Part shown: piece after piece, positions 40,149 to 52,880 of the stretch | Position numbering within the stretch: the stretch's first letter is position 1 | Layout: each line of letters begins with the position of its first letter | Assembly: GCA_024663395.1 (NCBI GenBank) | Contig: JANFAH010000005.1 | Span: 2,108,001-2,172,000, forward strand | DNA length: 64,000 nt | From: Pisolithus tinctorius | Lineage: Eukaryota > Basidiomycota > Agaricomycetes > Boletales > Pisolithaceae | Direction: 5' to 3' | The notes under the pieces: model-generated | The model's input: only the letters and a program-made list of their open reading frames with translations | Told to the model about the DNA's origin: nothing | Database searches by the model: none | Made by a program: the position numbers and the translations under genes

Positions 40149-43005
40149 ATGCCAATCACATACACACCATTGCCAGACAACGTCGACTATGGCAAACAGT
40201 CAGTGGCCGTTCCTGGCACCAAGCAGCCAGGACAAACCCGTGTGTCGTCGAGCCCTAATCTACCCGCTTTCATTAACGAATCACGACCATACAGCTCACT
40301 ACAGAAATGGTGAGCCATCCTTACTCTCGAGTTGCTAGTCTTGAGCCTTACAGTTTCTGCAGCTGTCTACGGTCTGCTTGATCCCGACGCTCCGAACTAT
40401 CCGAAGACGCTCCAAGACATCTTCAACAATGGTTACTCCTTCAATCCAGATGCAAACCTCCTCGGTCATCGACCTGTCATTTCCAGGTCTCCGCTCAAGT
40501 TCGGTCCCTACGTATGGCAGACCTATCGTGAAGTCGACGTCAGAAGACGTCGGATTGGCAGTGCACTGCATCGCTTGTTCGCCACAGGCGAACTCAAGGC
40601 AACAGACATGGAGACAGTTGGTATATGGTCACAAAATCGACCAGGTAAAGTATTTCCACGATGCTGATCGGTGCGTTTGCTAACGGTGCTCTGTAGAGTG
40701 GCAGTTAGTCGAGCTTGCACTACATGCTTATGGAAAAGTGGGCGTCGGTTTGTATGATACTTTGGGACGGGGATCAGTAGGTAAGACGTTCTAGCATTCG
40801 ATGGGTCATTTCTCCATCGATTTCCGTAGAATACATGTAGGTCGCCTTTTACGCACTTACCGCCGACCAGCTTACCGTATCGGATAGCATCAATCATGCC
40901 CAACTTTCTATCATATTCACTACCCTGGACCACATAGCAACCTTACTCAAACTAGCCGCAAGCATCCCAAGTATGAAGGTCATCGTGTCCTTTGACCCAC
41001 TAGGGGATGACGTCAAACGCTTGCTCTCCTCCTGGGGGGAAACCTTTGGCATTCGGATAACAGAACTAAGGGAAAGTTTGTGATTGTTTTTTTTCGACAG
41101 GACGGCCTGCACACTGACCTTCGGTTTTACAGTTGAGACGTATGGCGAGGAAAATCTCATTGAACCCCTTCCGGTGTCTCCTGATCAGGTCGCTTCTTTG
41201 TGCTACACCTCGGTACGTTCCTAATTGCACTCTTGATCGGCTGCTTCATTCATTCTGGACGATAGGGAACAACAAACTTGCCAAAAGGTGGAATACCGTT
41301 CATGACGCCAGTGGTTCTTAACTCATCCTTTCACAGGAGCAATCATCACCCACATGAATCTCGCGAGCGCGGCGTATGCTAACACCTTCGGTGCCGGCTT
41401 TCCTCAGGGCTGCTGTCGCATCTCATACATGCCATTGGCGCATATTTATGAAGTCCGTGGAATTCCATTTAAGTCTAGTAACATATCTCCAAGGTTCAAG
41501 TATGCAGCGAATTTGCGAACTGACGGGGATCCTCGCGGGCGGATGTATTGGATACTTCACTGGCGACCCCTTGCGCTTAATGGATGACACCCAAGCCTTG
41601 AAACCTCACTTTTTCCCATCGGTACCACGAGTGCTGAATAGAGTATACCAAGCTGCCATGTCCGTTGGTAATGTGCCGGGTGTGAAGGGCGATATTTTTC
41701 GAACAGCGTTACAGACGAAACTAGATCAACTTCACAAGACTGGAGTAAATACCCATTTGATATGGGATGCATTGGTGTTCCGCAAGGTTCGTAGCAGGTT
41801 GCTCGATGTAGTGTTAGAATGGTTCGCTCAGCGTAGCGGCCAGATTCGCGCTGTACTTGGAGGTAATATTCTGCTGATGGTCACAGGCTCGGCTCCCATC
41901 AGCGGCGAAGTGGTTGATTTTCTCAAGATTGCTTTCGGTTGTGACGTTGCAGAAGGTACGACGAGTATTCTTTTTTTTTTTTTCCTTCACTGACTTTCGT
42001 TCAGGGTAAGCGAGGCCTTAAGATTGTTGGAATATGTTCCTTCAATGACTCTGGACAGTTATGGTATGACAGAGAATTGTGGAGTCTGTACGCGCACGTT
42101 GCGGGGAGACCCAACTGGTGGAGGGACGATCGGACCACCTCAGCCAGTTCTCGAGATCAAGCTCGTTGACATTCCAGCAATGAACTACTTATCTAGCGAT
42201 AAGCCGAACCCGCGTGGAGAGTTATGTGTCCGCGGCCCGAACTGCTTCATGGGATATTATAAAGGTACGTCTCCTCTTCGCCATTTACTAGGGCCTGTGA
42301 AAAGAAATGGCTTCCATCAGATGAGAAGACTACCCAGGAGACACTGAGGAACGGCTGGATACACACCGGGGATGTCGCAGAAGTTGATAGTTCCGGACGC
42401 TTCAAGATCATTGATCGAGTGAAGGTGCGTTGTCTTTTTTGGCCCACCCCTGGTGCGGGTAAGTAATCCATACACACCAGAACATTATGAAATTGGCACA
42501 AGGCGAGTACGTAGCTCTCGAGAAGGTTGAGAATGCGTATGCTGCTTGTCCTATTGTCCAACAAATCTACGTCCATGGGGATTCTTTACAGCCGTACTTG
42601 ATCGCTGCCGTCGTCCCTGATCCCTCGGTTTTGGCACCATTGGCATCCGCCGTTCTCAGCAAGAAGATGGAACCTAGTGATATTCCCGCGCTTACTGAAG
42701 CGGTGAAGAATCCCCGGGTTGTACAGGAAGTGCTGAGCTTGCTAAACACAGAAGCAAGGAGGAGTGGACTTGCTGGGTATGGTCTTTGACCCCCTTTTCT
42801 TCTGTCCTTAATGTGCTTATCGCCGTTCAGATTCGAGTTTATTAAGCGCATCCATGTCACCATGGACCCCTTCACCATCGAAGAAAATACGTTGACGCCC
42901 ACTCTAAAGTTAAGGCGCAGAGACGCTTACGCTAAGTTTAAGAAGGAATTAGATGCTCTTTATGCTCTTGGGGAGCCAGCCAATAATGCGTCGTCCAAAC
43001 TGTAA
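40149..43005 (+). CDS. FAA2: Long-chain acyl-CoA synthetase, tandem copy 2, canonical PTS1 SKL
   Basis: Paralogue of 36317-39162 with the same exon plan and motifs: GTTNLPKGAIITH, YMPLAHIYE, FTGDPLRLMDD, EGYGMTENCG, GELCVRGPNCF and FKIIDRVKNIMKL. It ends in SKL, the canonical peroxisome-targeting signal, so it should be imported through Pex5. It keeps the 7-nt exon (40830-40836) and the one-nucleotide exon (G at 42005, introns 41956-42004 and 42006-42058). The N-terminal part (first about 50 codons) is split by short introns that I could not place with certainty; one reading meets a TAG in the second small exon, which must be intronic. From the third exon on it is free of stops and frameshifts and is the best candidate for the working gene of the array. 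Confidence 0.87.
42005..42005 (+). other. Candidate one-nucleotide exon, copy 2
   Basis: Same arrangement as in copy 1: GCAGAAG|GTACGA ... TTCAG|G|GTAAGC ... GACAG|TTATGG. Introns are 49 and 53 bp, with a CACTGAC branch-like site in the first and AATGAC in the second. The single G completes the glycine codon of EGYG. Confidence 0.8.
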
Positions 43006-43432
43006 TGAGCGCAGTTGGAGTGCGGGTACACCTAGGCCCTGGATTCCTACCCCTTTGTTTAGTTGGTCATTGAATGAATTCTCTATATTAAATGGGAAGT
43101 ATGACATGGAACCAAACAAATATGAAGTGTTGCGAGGGCTCATGAAATGCCAAGAAATCCAAGGAAGTCCTTGTCTTCATCTGTTGTAACGCTCTCCCTT
43201 GACGGCCCGGTAGGCCGACAAAAGCGGGCCGACGGGAGGACTCTAGTCTATTAAGACACCGGTTAGAACCCTAATATATTTAAAGTTAGGCTTATTTCTA
43301 ATGACCCAGGACGAAGGGATGGGCCTCCTCCCTCGAAATAACCGCTGGGAAGGGGCGCGGGGTCTCACATCCCTCTGACTGTGAGCCATCGTATTAAATT
43401 TACTTTCAACAGTTGTCGGCCATCAACAAACC
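43006..43432. other. Spacer between acyl-CoA synthetase copies 2 and 3
   Basis: No gene. It holds the 3' flank of copy 2 and the promoter side of copy 3, whose last 100 bp match the flank before copy 2. Confidence 0.6.
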
Positions 43433-46300
43433 ATGCCAATCAGGTACACACCCCTACCAGACAATGTCGACTATGGCAAGCAGTCAGTGACCGTTCCTGG
43501 CACCAAGCAGCCAGGACAAACCCGTGCGTCGTCGAGCTCTGATCTACCCGCTTTCATTAACGAAGGACGTTCATACAGCTCACTACAGAAACGGTGAGCC
43601 ATCCTCACTCTTGAGTTGCGAGTGTTCGGCCCTACAGCTTTCGCAGCTTTCTACGGTTTGCTTGATCCCGACGCTCCGAACTATCCGAAGACGCTCCAAG
43701 ACATCTTCAACAATGGCTACTCCTTCAATCCAGATGCCAAACTTCTTGGTCATAGACCTGTCATTTCCAGGTCTCCGCTCAAGTTCGGTCCCTACGTATG
43801 GCAGACCTATCGTGAAGTCGACGTCAGAAGACGTCGGATTGGCAGTGCACTGCATCGCTTGTTCGCCACAGGCGAACTCAAGGCAACAGACATGGAGACA
43901 GTTGGTATATGGTCACAAAACCGGCCAGGTAAAGTATTTCCACGATACTGCGGATCTGTGCGTTTCATACCGATGGTTTATTCTAGAGTGGCAAATGGTC
44001 GAGCTTGCATTGCATGCTTACGGAAAAGTGGGCGTCAGTTTGTATGATACCTTTGGAAAGGAATCAGTAGGTAAGGCATTCTAGCATCCGGAGGGTTATA
44101 TTCCTGATTGATTTCCGTAGAATACATGTAGGTCGCCTCTGATGCATTTACCGCCGACCAGCTTACCGTATCGGATAGCATCAATCATGCCCAACTTTCT
44201 ATCATATTCACCACCCCGGATCACATAGTAACTTTGCTCAAGCTAACCGCAAGCATCCCAAGTATGAAGATAATCGTTTCGTTTGACCCGCTAGGGGATG
44301 ACGTCAAACGTTTACTCTCCTCCTGGGGGGAAACCGTTGGCATTCGGATAACAGAATTGAGTGAAAGTCAGTGTTTTTGTTTTTGTTTAGATTGTTAAGG
44401 CCTACACAATGATTGTTTGGTTTACAGTCGAGAAGTATGGCGAGGAAAATCTCATTGAACCCCTTCCGGTATCGCCTGACAAGGTCGCTTCTCTGTGCTA
44501 CACCTCAGTACGTTTAGAATCGCACCCTTGATCGACTTCTTGGTTCATTCTCTGTGATAGGGAACCACAAACTTGCCGAAAGGTGGGATGTCGTTCCCGA
44601 CGTCAATGGCTTTTAAATCGATGATTCCACAGGAGCAATCCTCACCCACCTGAATCTCGCGAGTGCGGCGTATACTAACACCTTCGGTGTCAGCTTTCCG
44701 CAGGGCTGCTGTCACATGTCATACTTGCCATTGGCGCACATTTATGAGGTCCGTAGAGTTCTCCTTACGTCTAGTAAGACTGTTTCATGGTTCGAATGTG
44801 CAGCGGATTTGCGAATTAAACGTAATTGTTGTGGGTGGATGTATTGGGTACTTCACTAGCGATCCCTTGCGCCTGATGGACGACGCCCAAGCCCTGAAAC
44901 CTCACTTTTTCCCATCGGTACCACGAGTGCTGAATAGAGTATACCAAGCTGCCATGTCCGCTGGTAATGTGCCGGGTGTGAAGGGTGCTATTTTTCGAAC
45001 AGCATTGCAAACGAAACTAGATCAACTTCACAAGACTGGAGTAAATACCCATGTGATATGGGATGCATTGGTGTTTAGCAAGGTTGGTGGTAGGTTTCTC
45101 GATTCAATGCTGGAATGGTTCATTCTGCTTGGCTTCTAGATTCGCGCTGTACTTGGAGGTAATGTTCTGCAGGTTGTCACAGGCTCGGCTCCCATCGGCG
45201 GGGAAGTGATTGATTTCTTCAAGGTTGCTTTCGGTTGTGACGTTGCAGAAGGTACGACGAGTATTCTTTTCCTTCGTTCACTGACTTTCGTGCAGGGTAA
45301 GCAAGGCCATAAGATTGCCTGGATGTGCCCCGTTAACAAATTCGGACAGTTATGGTGCGACGGAGAGTTGTGGAATCTGTACGATTACCAGGTCTGGAGA
45401 CCCAACCAGTAGCGGGACGATCGGACCACCTCAGCCAGTTCTCGAGATCAAGCTCGTTGACATTCCAGCCATGAACTACTTATCTAGCGATAAGCCGAAC
45501 CCGCGTGGAGAGTTATGTGTCCGCGGCCCGAACTGCTTCGTCGGATATTACAAAGGTCCGTCTGCGACCCTTCGCCATCCGCTTGGGCCCGTGCAAAGGA
45601 ATGATGTCCATCAGATGAAAAGAATACCCAGGAGACGCTGAGGGACGGTTGGATACACACCGGGGATGTCGCAGAAGTTGATAGTTCCGGACGCTTCAAG
45701 ATCATCGATCGAGTGAAGGTGCGGCGCCTTCTTGGACCCACTTCCGGTACTCACACGTAATTCATATACACCAGAACATCATGAAATTGGCGCAAGGCGA
45801 GTACGTAGCACTCCAGAAAGTAGAGAACACGTATGCCGCTGGTCCCGTTGTCCAACAAATTTACGTCCATGGGGATTCTTTACAGCCGTACTTGATCGCT
45901 GTCGTCGTCCCTGATCCCTCGGTTTTGGCACCATTGGCATCTGCCGTTCTCAGCAAGAAGGTGGAACCTAACGATATCCCTGCGCTCTCTGAGGCGGTGA
46001 AGAATCCCCGGGTTGTACAGGAAGTGCTGAACACGCTAAACGAAGAAGCAAGGAGGAGTGGACTCGCTGGGTATAGTCCTTCACCGCTGTTCTTTTCTGT
46101 CCCTGAAGCGCTTGTGCTCGGCCAGATTCGAGTTTATTAAACGCATCCATATTACCATGGACCCCTTCACCATCGAAGAAAATACGTTGACGCCCACTCT
46201 GAAGTTACGGCGCAGAGACGCTTACGCCAAGTTTAAGAGGGAACTGGATGCTCTTTATGCCCTTGGGGAGCCAGCCAACAATGCATCGTTCAAGCTGTGA
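43433..46300 (+). pseudogene. Long-chain acyl-CoA synthetase, tandem copy 3, nonsense mutation
   Basis: Third paralogue, 80-95% alike by eye to copies 1 and 2 across most exons. A TAG at 45137-45139 replaces the CAG codon of the segment FQIRAVLGG in copy 1, which removes the C-terminal 40% of the protein. Downstream the conserved GYGMTENCG has become GATESCG, and VTGSAPISGE has become VTGSAPIGGE, as expected under relaxed selection. The C-terminus reads FKL, no longer a good PTS1. The 7-nt exon (44121-44127) and the one-nucleotide exon (G at 45296) are still present with intact splice sites. It could still yield a truncated protein but is most likely dead. Confidence 0.8.
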
Positions 46301-46489
46301 CGAACACAGTTCGAGTGCAGGACACCTAGGTCACTCACGCGAAAACATGAATTGGACTCTTACCCTTTCGTTCACATATTCGTTTATCAAGTCTATTCTG
46401 TATACCATGGGAAATGCAACATAAATACCTAATGACATGTGAGGTCTTGCAGGTGATCATGAAATACCATCAGTTTCTACCTGAATCTT

Positions 46490-48416
46490 CTAAAGGTGTC
46501 TGCTTGTCATCTGCCATTCTTCATGCGGCTGTCTTCTGCGATGCGATAAGATCCTGCGAGCATCAATGCCGCTGACAGTAGATATACATATCATGACGAC
46601 AGCCCAGAGGTATCCCCATAGTAGTTTGTTGTCGATAGATAGAGCAAAGAGAGAACTAAAAGGACATGAATACCATCCGTAACTGGGCCGTAGCTCGATA
46701 TTCACCTGACTAGAAATGGTGCAAAGGACCGTGCAAAGCACATTGCAAACTGCACGATACCGTTCGACTGACTTAGTGCACCTGGATTCGGCGAATGCTC
46801 CTTGACCAGGATTATGCTTGTCCTGTTCGTAACTTTAGGATATGTTTTCTATGTAAAACTTCTGCACCCACGAATATGCCAGGGACCCAATCTTTGATAG
46901 TCCAAGAGTAATTGCGATCCCGATCCAGAGAATAGCCACCACCTTGTCACCCACTTTCCCATCCTCGGCGGAGCCCCAACGGGCAATGAGGTTGAGGAAA
47001 GGAAGGAAGAAATAGACAAAAGGCCACATGCCCATGGAGAAGACGTACATCTTCGCACAATCGAATGTACGTAGAAGGTAAGGCATGAAGAACAGTTGGA
47101 GGGTGGAAGAAATGCACCCCGCGATAGCGAGTGACCACCCTATTTTTGAGGCCTGGAGAGTACATCAGATGCGCTTGGGAAGGACTCGCAGTGTATTGCT
47201 TACGGAGAACGCCAGGCCACCTGAGTGGACTGGAGAATAGCAGAAAAGTACGAATACAACGTCAAAAGACGTATATACAAAGCTCAGCGAAAAACCGGAT
47301 GAAACGAGAGCGAACATGGCAGGGGATGACAACACTTCCTTCAAGCTCATGGATTTGTGATCTTGAATTGGTGGCCCCGTGTCGAGACTTGGCACACTCG
47401 CAGTGCATTTTGCATTGTTCCGTCGGCGCTTGCTGGGCAGAGTCTGATGGACTCTGGTGAATGGAGCTGTCACACCCACAGCACTACGACACATTACCTC
47501 TTCCAAGAATACGAACCCAAGAAGAACACCAACAAACGCAATAGTGGCGGAAAGAAGGCACGGGAAAAAATAGGGGTACTTCTCAAAGATGGCATAACCA
47601 AATAGATCTGGGTATTTAGAGGCTGCGTGAGCAAAGGTTCCACCAATAAGAGGGCTATGATAGATGATCCGTATGGTGAGACGGTCATATGCCACCAGAG
47701 CACAAGTTACTAACCCAACTACGGACCCCACTGGCCACATGAGTGTATAGAAAGGGATCGCTCTGGCCTGATTCGTGGAGTCCGTGATTTCCCCAAGCAT
47801 TGAATGGATAACAGCAAGGTCTCCGGAGAACAGACCCCCTGTACAGTAATAAGAGCCTGTCCACTGGTGGTAGGCGAAGACAAGGGTGTCGCACCTAAGC
47901 CTCGCGCAAACAAAATGCCAGCCAATGACTTTGATAAGCCAAAACCCAAGGTTGCTATTGCTGTCCCCAGCGTACCCGTAAGAATGACGGGTTTCCGACC
48001 AATGATATCTAACGCACAGAAGGTGAGTACACGGCAATCAAGATGGAGCATGATATACCAGATAGCTTTGCCCATAGGTATATCGAGCACAGTTGTGATA
48101 TTGCGAAGCTACTTTCCTGCAAAGACGATGCGTACTTCCTTCTGAACGTGTGTCCGCGTGAACTTACCACCAAGCCACTATAGAAACCGATGCGAGAAGG
48201 ATCATCGGTAAGGTGCAAATCGCTTATGAAGTCGTTCACGTATGGGAACAATTGTGTGAACACGATAGGGTCTACTAGCCTCACCGTGCACAAGGCTGTG
48301 AGCTGGCCTATTGGGAGTGGGGTTGACAACGATTTAGAAGGTGCTTGAGACTCGCTGCAAGAGTCGGAAAGGAAAGGGTCTACCTCATCGTGAACAGGCT
48401 CGTCGTCGGGTGCCAT
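46490..48416 (-). CDS. MFS transporter, ZIFL/YCR023C type, tandem copy A
   Basis: Major facilitator of the zinc-induced-facilitator-like group; the substrate is unknown in fungi. The start is the ATG at 48416 (MAPDDEPVHDEVDPFL). Motifs: LTALCTVRLVDPIVFTQLFP in TM1, the family loop between TM2 and TM3 (DIIGRKPVILTGTLG), GLFSGDLAVIHSMLGEITD, GPLIGGTFAHAASKYP and LPFLNLIARWG; the end is LSHRRRQPHEEWQM. About eleven short introns join in phase, for example GLV|ESSF at 48169, LSD|IIG, RGL|GGLF and SIDN..LLWGYLW. Twelve membrane segments are expected. I found no frame defect. It lies directly behind the acyl-CoA synthetase array in opposite orientation and has a broken sister copy at 48993-50836. 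Confidence 0.85.
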
Positions 48417-48992
48417 CGCAATGAGTGATAAAAAAAGTGGGCAGTTAGAATCTCTTTAAATCTATGGCGCGACCCTTTGACTCGAAAACTGATCTTCCCT
48501 ATGGCATCAGCATTCTGCCGGCCAGCGAATTCATATTCATCGGTGAGCATTCCGATGAATGGAGACGTTCAGAAGGCATGCCGAGCTAGAAGTCGCGGAT
48601 GAACATTCAGTCCCCATCGCTCTGACGTAGTGTATTGATTCTCTCTGGAAGGGGGCTTCAAATCCCGAACGCATTCCCGGGTGGTCACAAGAAGGCAGCA
48701 GTAACAACTCACCGAGTACAGCGGAGGAAGCCCCGATGCGAACGATGACTACCCAACTTTAGTTCGTAGACAGTTAACAAGCAACATCAACTGAAGCAGA
48801 AGACAATTCAAGTGCAGGTATAACGAGGCCCCCTGGCTGAATCTGCTGATCAAGTTGGATCATCAAATCTATTCTACACAATAGTAAGTACAACACGAAA
48901 ACAAAAAGAAGTGCGAAACCTTGTGGATGTTCATGACAGGTACTCAAATTCTACGTGTATGTTTTAGGTGTTAGCTTGCCATCGGCCATGCC
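48417..48992. other. Spacer between the two MFS copies with acyl-CoA synthetase flank remnant
   Basis: No gene. Bases around 48838-48960 (GAATCTGCTGATC.., ACGAAAACAAAAAGAAGTGCGA..) resemble the 3' flank that follows the acyl-CoA synthetase copies (for example 39241-39300). This suggests the ancestral duplicated unit contained both a synthetase and a transporter. Confidence 0.45.
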
Positions 48993-50836
48993 TCATGAGA
49001 TAGTCTTTTTGCCATGCAACAAGATCCTGCGACAGTCAATGCTGATCAAAGTAGATAGGCATATCATGACGGCAACCCAGAGATATCCCCATAGTAGGTC
49101 GTTGTCGATGGATAAAGCAAACAGCGAACTGAAAGACTATGAGTATCACTCCTGGTTCAGTCGTGGCCTGACATCTACCTGACTAGGAATGGTGCAAAGG
49201 ACCGTGCAAAGCACATTGCAAACTGTACAATACCGTTCGACTGACTTAGAGCACCTGGATTCGGTGCATGCTCCCTGACCAAGATCATGCTTGTCCTGCC
49301 GATAGTCAGTTATCCTGTGATTGTTTTTTTTACAGACCTTCCCGACTCACGAAAAGGCCAATACTCCAATCCTAGACAGCCCGAGCGCGATTGCAATCCC
49401 AACCCAGAGAATGGCCGCTGTATTAGCATCCAGTTGCCCATCCTCGGTAAGACCCCAACGTGCAATGAGGTTGAGAAAGGGAAAGCAAAGGTACGCAAAT
49501 GGCCACACGCTCATGGAGAAGAGGTACATCTTCGCACAATCGAACGTGCGTAGAAGGTAAGGCATAAAGAATATTTGGAGAGCAGAAGAGATGCCACCCG
49601 AGATAGAAAGTGACCATCCTATCTTCGAGGCCTGTCAAAGTACGTTAGAGGCAATTAGGAGGAATCCGCAACTCCTTTCTTACTGAAAATGCCAGACCGC
49701 CCGACTGGATTGCAGAATAGCAGAAAAGCACAAATACAACCTCAAAAGACGTGGCCACGAAACTCAGCGAAAAGCCAGATGCCACGAGAGCGGAAATGGC
49801 ACGTTGGGCCGTAAGGATGTACATTTTTCATTGTTCCGCCTGCGCTTGCTAGGTAGAGTCTGTCACTGCTGATGAATGGTGCTATCACTGTCACAAAGTT
49901 ATAACAAATTACCTCTTCCAAGAATACAAACCCAAGAAGAACACCGACAAACGCAATAATAGCAGACACGAGGCATGGGAAAAAATAGGGGTATTTCTCG
50001 AAGACGGCATAACCAAGTAGATTTGGATATTTGGAGGCGGCGTGGGAGAAGGTTCCACCAATAAGCGGGCTACGATAGATCATCTGCATAGTGAGATGGA
50101 TATAGTTCATTAGGGAATAGATCACTGACCCAACCACGGACCCAATCGGCCACATGAGTGCATATATGGGGATTGCCATAGCCTGATTCGTGGAATCTGT
50201 GATTTCACCGACCACCGAATGAATGACAGCAATGTTCCCAGAAAACAGCCCCCCTGAATAGTAATGACTCAGAACCTGTTCACCGGCCGCCGAGGGAGAT
50301 AAGAGTGTCTTACCTACGCATCGCGCAAACAAAATCCCCGTCAGCGACTTTGACAAGCCAAAAGCCAAGGTCGTCGTTGCCGTCCCCAGTGTACCCGCAA
50401 GAATGACGGGTTTACGACCGATGATATCTAACACAGCGTGTAGGTACGCAGCAATTGCGATGAGGTAGATCTGACATACCAGACAGCTTTGCCCAGAGAT
50501 ATATCGAGCAAAGTTGTGATAGTGCGAAGGTACTTTCCTATAAGGATGATGCATACTCCGGTCTGAGCGTGTAACCGATGAACTTACCACCAAGCCACTG
50601 TAAAAACCGATGCGGGAAGGATCGTCCGTAAGGTGTAAATCGCTCATGAAATCATTCACGTATGGGAACAATTGTGTGAATGCGATGGGATCTACTAGCC
50701 TGACAGTGCACAAGGCTGCCAGCTGGCCCACTGGGAGGGGGGTTGGCGACGCCTGAGAGACTGTCTGCGATTCGGCATGAGAGTGAGGAAGGAGAGGGCA
50801 TGCCTCGTCGTGAACAGTCTCATTTTCGGGGGTCAT
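48993..50836 (-). pseudogene. MFS transporter, ZIFL/YCR023C type, tandem copy B, internal deletion
   Basis: Paralogue of copy A. It starts at the ATG at 50836 (MTPENETVHDEACPLLP) and has the same order of motifs: LAALCTVRLVDPIAFTQLFP, DIIGRKPVILAGTLG, GLFSGNIAVIHSVVGEITD and GPLIGGTFSHAASKYP. In the cytosolic loop after LPSKRRRNN about 65 bp present in copy A are missing (around 49800-49830). The frame through the following membrane segment is lost, so the conserved ALVASGFSLSF is now read out of frame and soon meets TGA. Downstream exons are still well preserved to the end at 48993 (LLWGYLW). This points to a recent loss, unless an unrecognised intron repairs the frame. Confidence 0.7.
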
Positions 50837-51353
50837 CGTTATGAGAGATGGCAAGAGTGCGCAGTTGCAATCCCATGGAATTTATGCATCTGTAAGCGCA
50901 ACCTTTGGGCACAACAGCCGACCTTCCAAACGGCATGCATGCGGGAAATTGTCAACTGACAAAGCAGTTTACGTCTGAGAAAAGGGGGGTTATATAGTGC
51001 TTCTGGTGAGAACGACGCTCAGCAATAAAAATTGAATCGGTCCGGTGGACACGATCCAGTCTTTCGTTCAAGGCGACGCTATCTTTATCCTGCGCAGCGG
51101 TGACAACGCACCGTATTGACATCTTCCTTCGTCACTGCTGCCAGCTGCTACTTCGAGGGGATAACCTGGAAGCTAGAACAAACACGAACAAACCGCGACC
51201 CTTGGACCACTACATCCGATTTTTGATTTGTTATTCGCCGTCGTCGTCGTTCACATCCCATTGCTACTTCGTTTATTGTCAATCGCCTACACTTTATCAT
51301 CACCACGCTTAAAGCTTCGTAGCTACGAATATTCCGATATCTACAGTCACGCC
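50837..51353. other. Intergenic region
   Basis: Promoter side of both the broken MFS gene and the next plus-strand gene. The part 51220-51310 is CT/CG-rich with CGTCGTCGTCG. No gene seen. Confidence 0.5.
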
Positions 51354-52252
51354 ATGAGTATTAGCGTCAACGATAATCCTGTCCTTGTTGCCCCTCGTCC
51401 CGTCCGTGTTGCCTCCGTGTATCCCCATTTCCCTCGTTCTGCCCACTTTAGGCTCTCCAGCGCTGCGAATGACTCAGAACGTCTAGTCATCCCAGAAGAT
51501 GACGCAAACGGCGAGGAACGCAAGCTGCCCTCTCGTGTTCACTCCTCTGCCTCCGTTGATAAGGAGTCATGCTCCCCTCGAGCATCCCCTCTGTACGTGT
51601 TTTCATTTTTTAATGTTCAGATCTAGTCGTACATTTGCGTACTGTCACTTCGTACGCTTGTGTCCGATGCGATCCGACATCCGGTTGTGCGATTATATCT
51701 CTAACCTGACCCACTATTTTCTAGCTCCAGCCTTCCATCGGAGGCTCTAGAAGAGTTCCTTTCCATCTTACGCCCAGCAATGTTCTCCTCCACGTCCCCC
51801 ATCTTGCGTTCCCGCCGTAACGCTGCGATGTCACTCCCCATTGGCCTGCAGTATAGGTCCAGGACGAAACTTGACCTTACCCCGTCAAAGGCAGAATATC
51901 AGTATCCGAACCCGACAGATGGTAGTGATGTTGAGAACGATACTGTAACTTGCTCCCCAGAGTCTTTTGGGGAGAACTTCACTACCAACTGGGACAGTTA
52001 CGCTTCCGAGGTAACTTCCAGATGGCACGCTCAAGTGCTAGGTTGGTACCAGATGATTTGCTCCATAACTTTCACTGACAATGTGTTAATCGTGTAGCTT
52101 CGCCCATTTCCCGGATGCACACCCGTAATCCTTTCCCGAGGTATGCATCGCAAGAGGTCCGTCCTTCACCCAGCATCCCTTCAACACCGGTTTCCCCTGC
52201 AGCTGTCCCGTTACCTGTCCCTTCTCCGGACGAGTTGCGGGAGGTTTTCTGA
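51354..52252 (+). CDS. Unrecognised Ser/Pro-rich basidiomycete protein
   Basis: Three exons, 51354-51592, 51725-52041 and 52098-52252, join in frame to give 236 residues. The composition is rich in Ser, Pro and Arg. There is one ordered-looking stretch, PSEALEEFLSILRPAMF (around residue 87), followed by SPILRSRRN and a tail ending PSPDELREVF. No signal peptide, membrane segment or catalytic motif is visible. The short helical segment plus disordered flanks recalls small fungal regulatory proteins, but I cannot assign a function. The long leader (about 51100-51350) and first intron of 132 bp are consistent with a real transcript. Confidence 0.65.
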
Positions 52253-52880
52253 GGTCGGCGACTGCCCTTTGTCTCTTCATAGTAGAATGCCATCTGCCCG
52301 TCTATCTTAACTCCTTCTATGCATGTTATTGGGTATGATATTACATGTCTATATACTAACACTAGCAGTTATCATGTTTCGTCTCTTCCCCGGGTAGATC
52401 TGGGGAATTATCCTTCTTTTCTGGATATCGTTCCTTTAATTCCTCGATTGGATTTCCCCCATTTTGGCCACAATTGTGCATCCTCAGAAATGGTTGTCAC
52501 TGTTTATTTTGCGACTTTTCCAGCTATTTTAACGAAATTGTAGTATTATCTTCGTGGATTCTGTAAAGATCATGTATGCCAGCACAGTAATCTGTTTTTG
52601 ATACGCTTTTCCTTCTGATGTGACCATCGCAGAAGGCTGAGAAGAGTTTTCTAGAAAGGGTGAACACATTAACGCCATGATAATGGCTCTGACGGAACCA
52701 GCTATATATATAAAACACGCGATGATATCGTTTGACAATGTTTCCGGGTTTGCAGCCGTCGGGTTGAACCATCCTGTAATCTAACCCCTATTGGAAATCG
52801 CCACAGTGAAGTGTATAGATGTATCCGTGTGAACCTGTCATTCCAACTCATCTCCGCTCATCTTACGGCGTCAAGAAATA
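52253..52880. other. Intergenic region between convergent genes
   Basis: AT-richer than its neighbours, with only short frames. It holds the 3' ends of the unknown plus-strand gene and the aminopeptidase gene. Confidence 0.5.
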
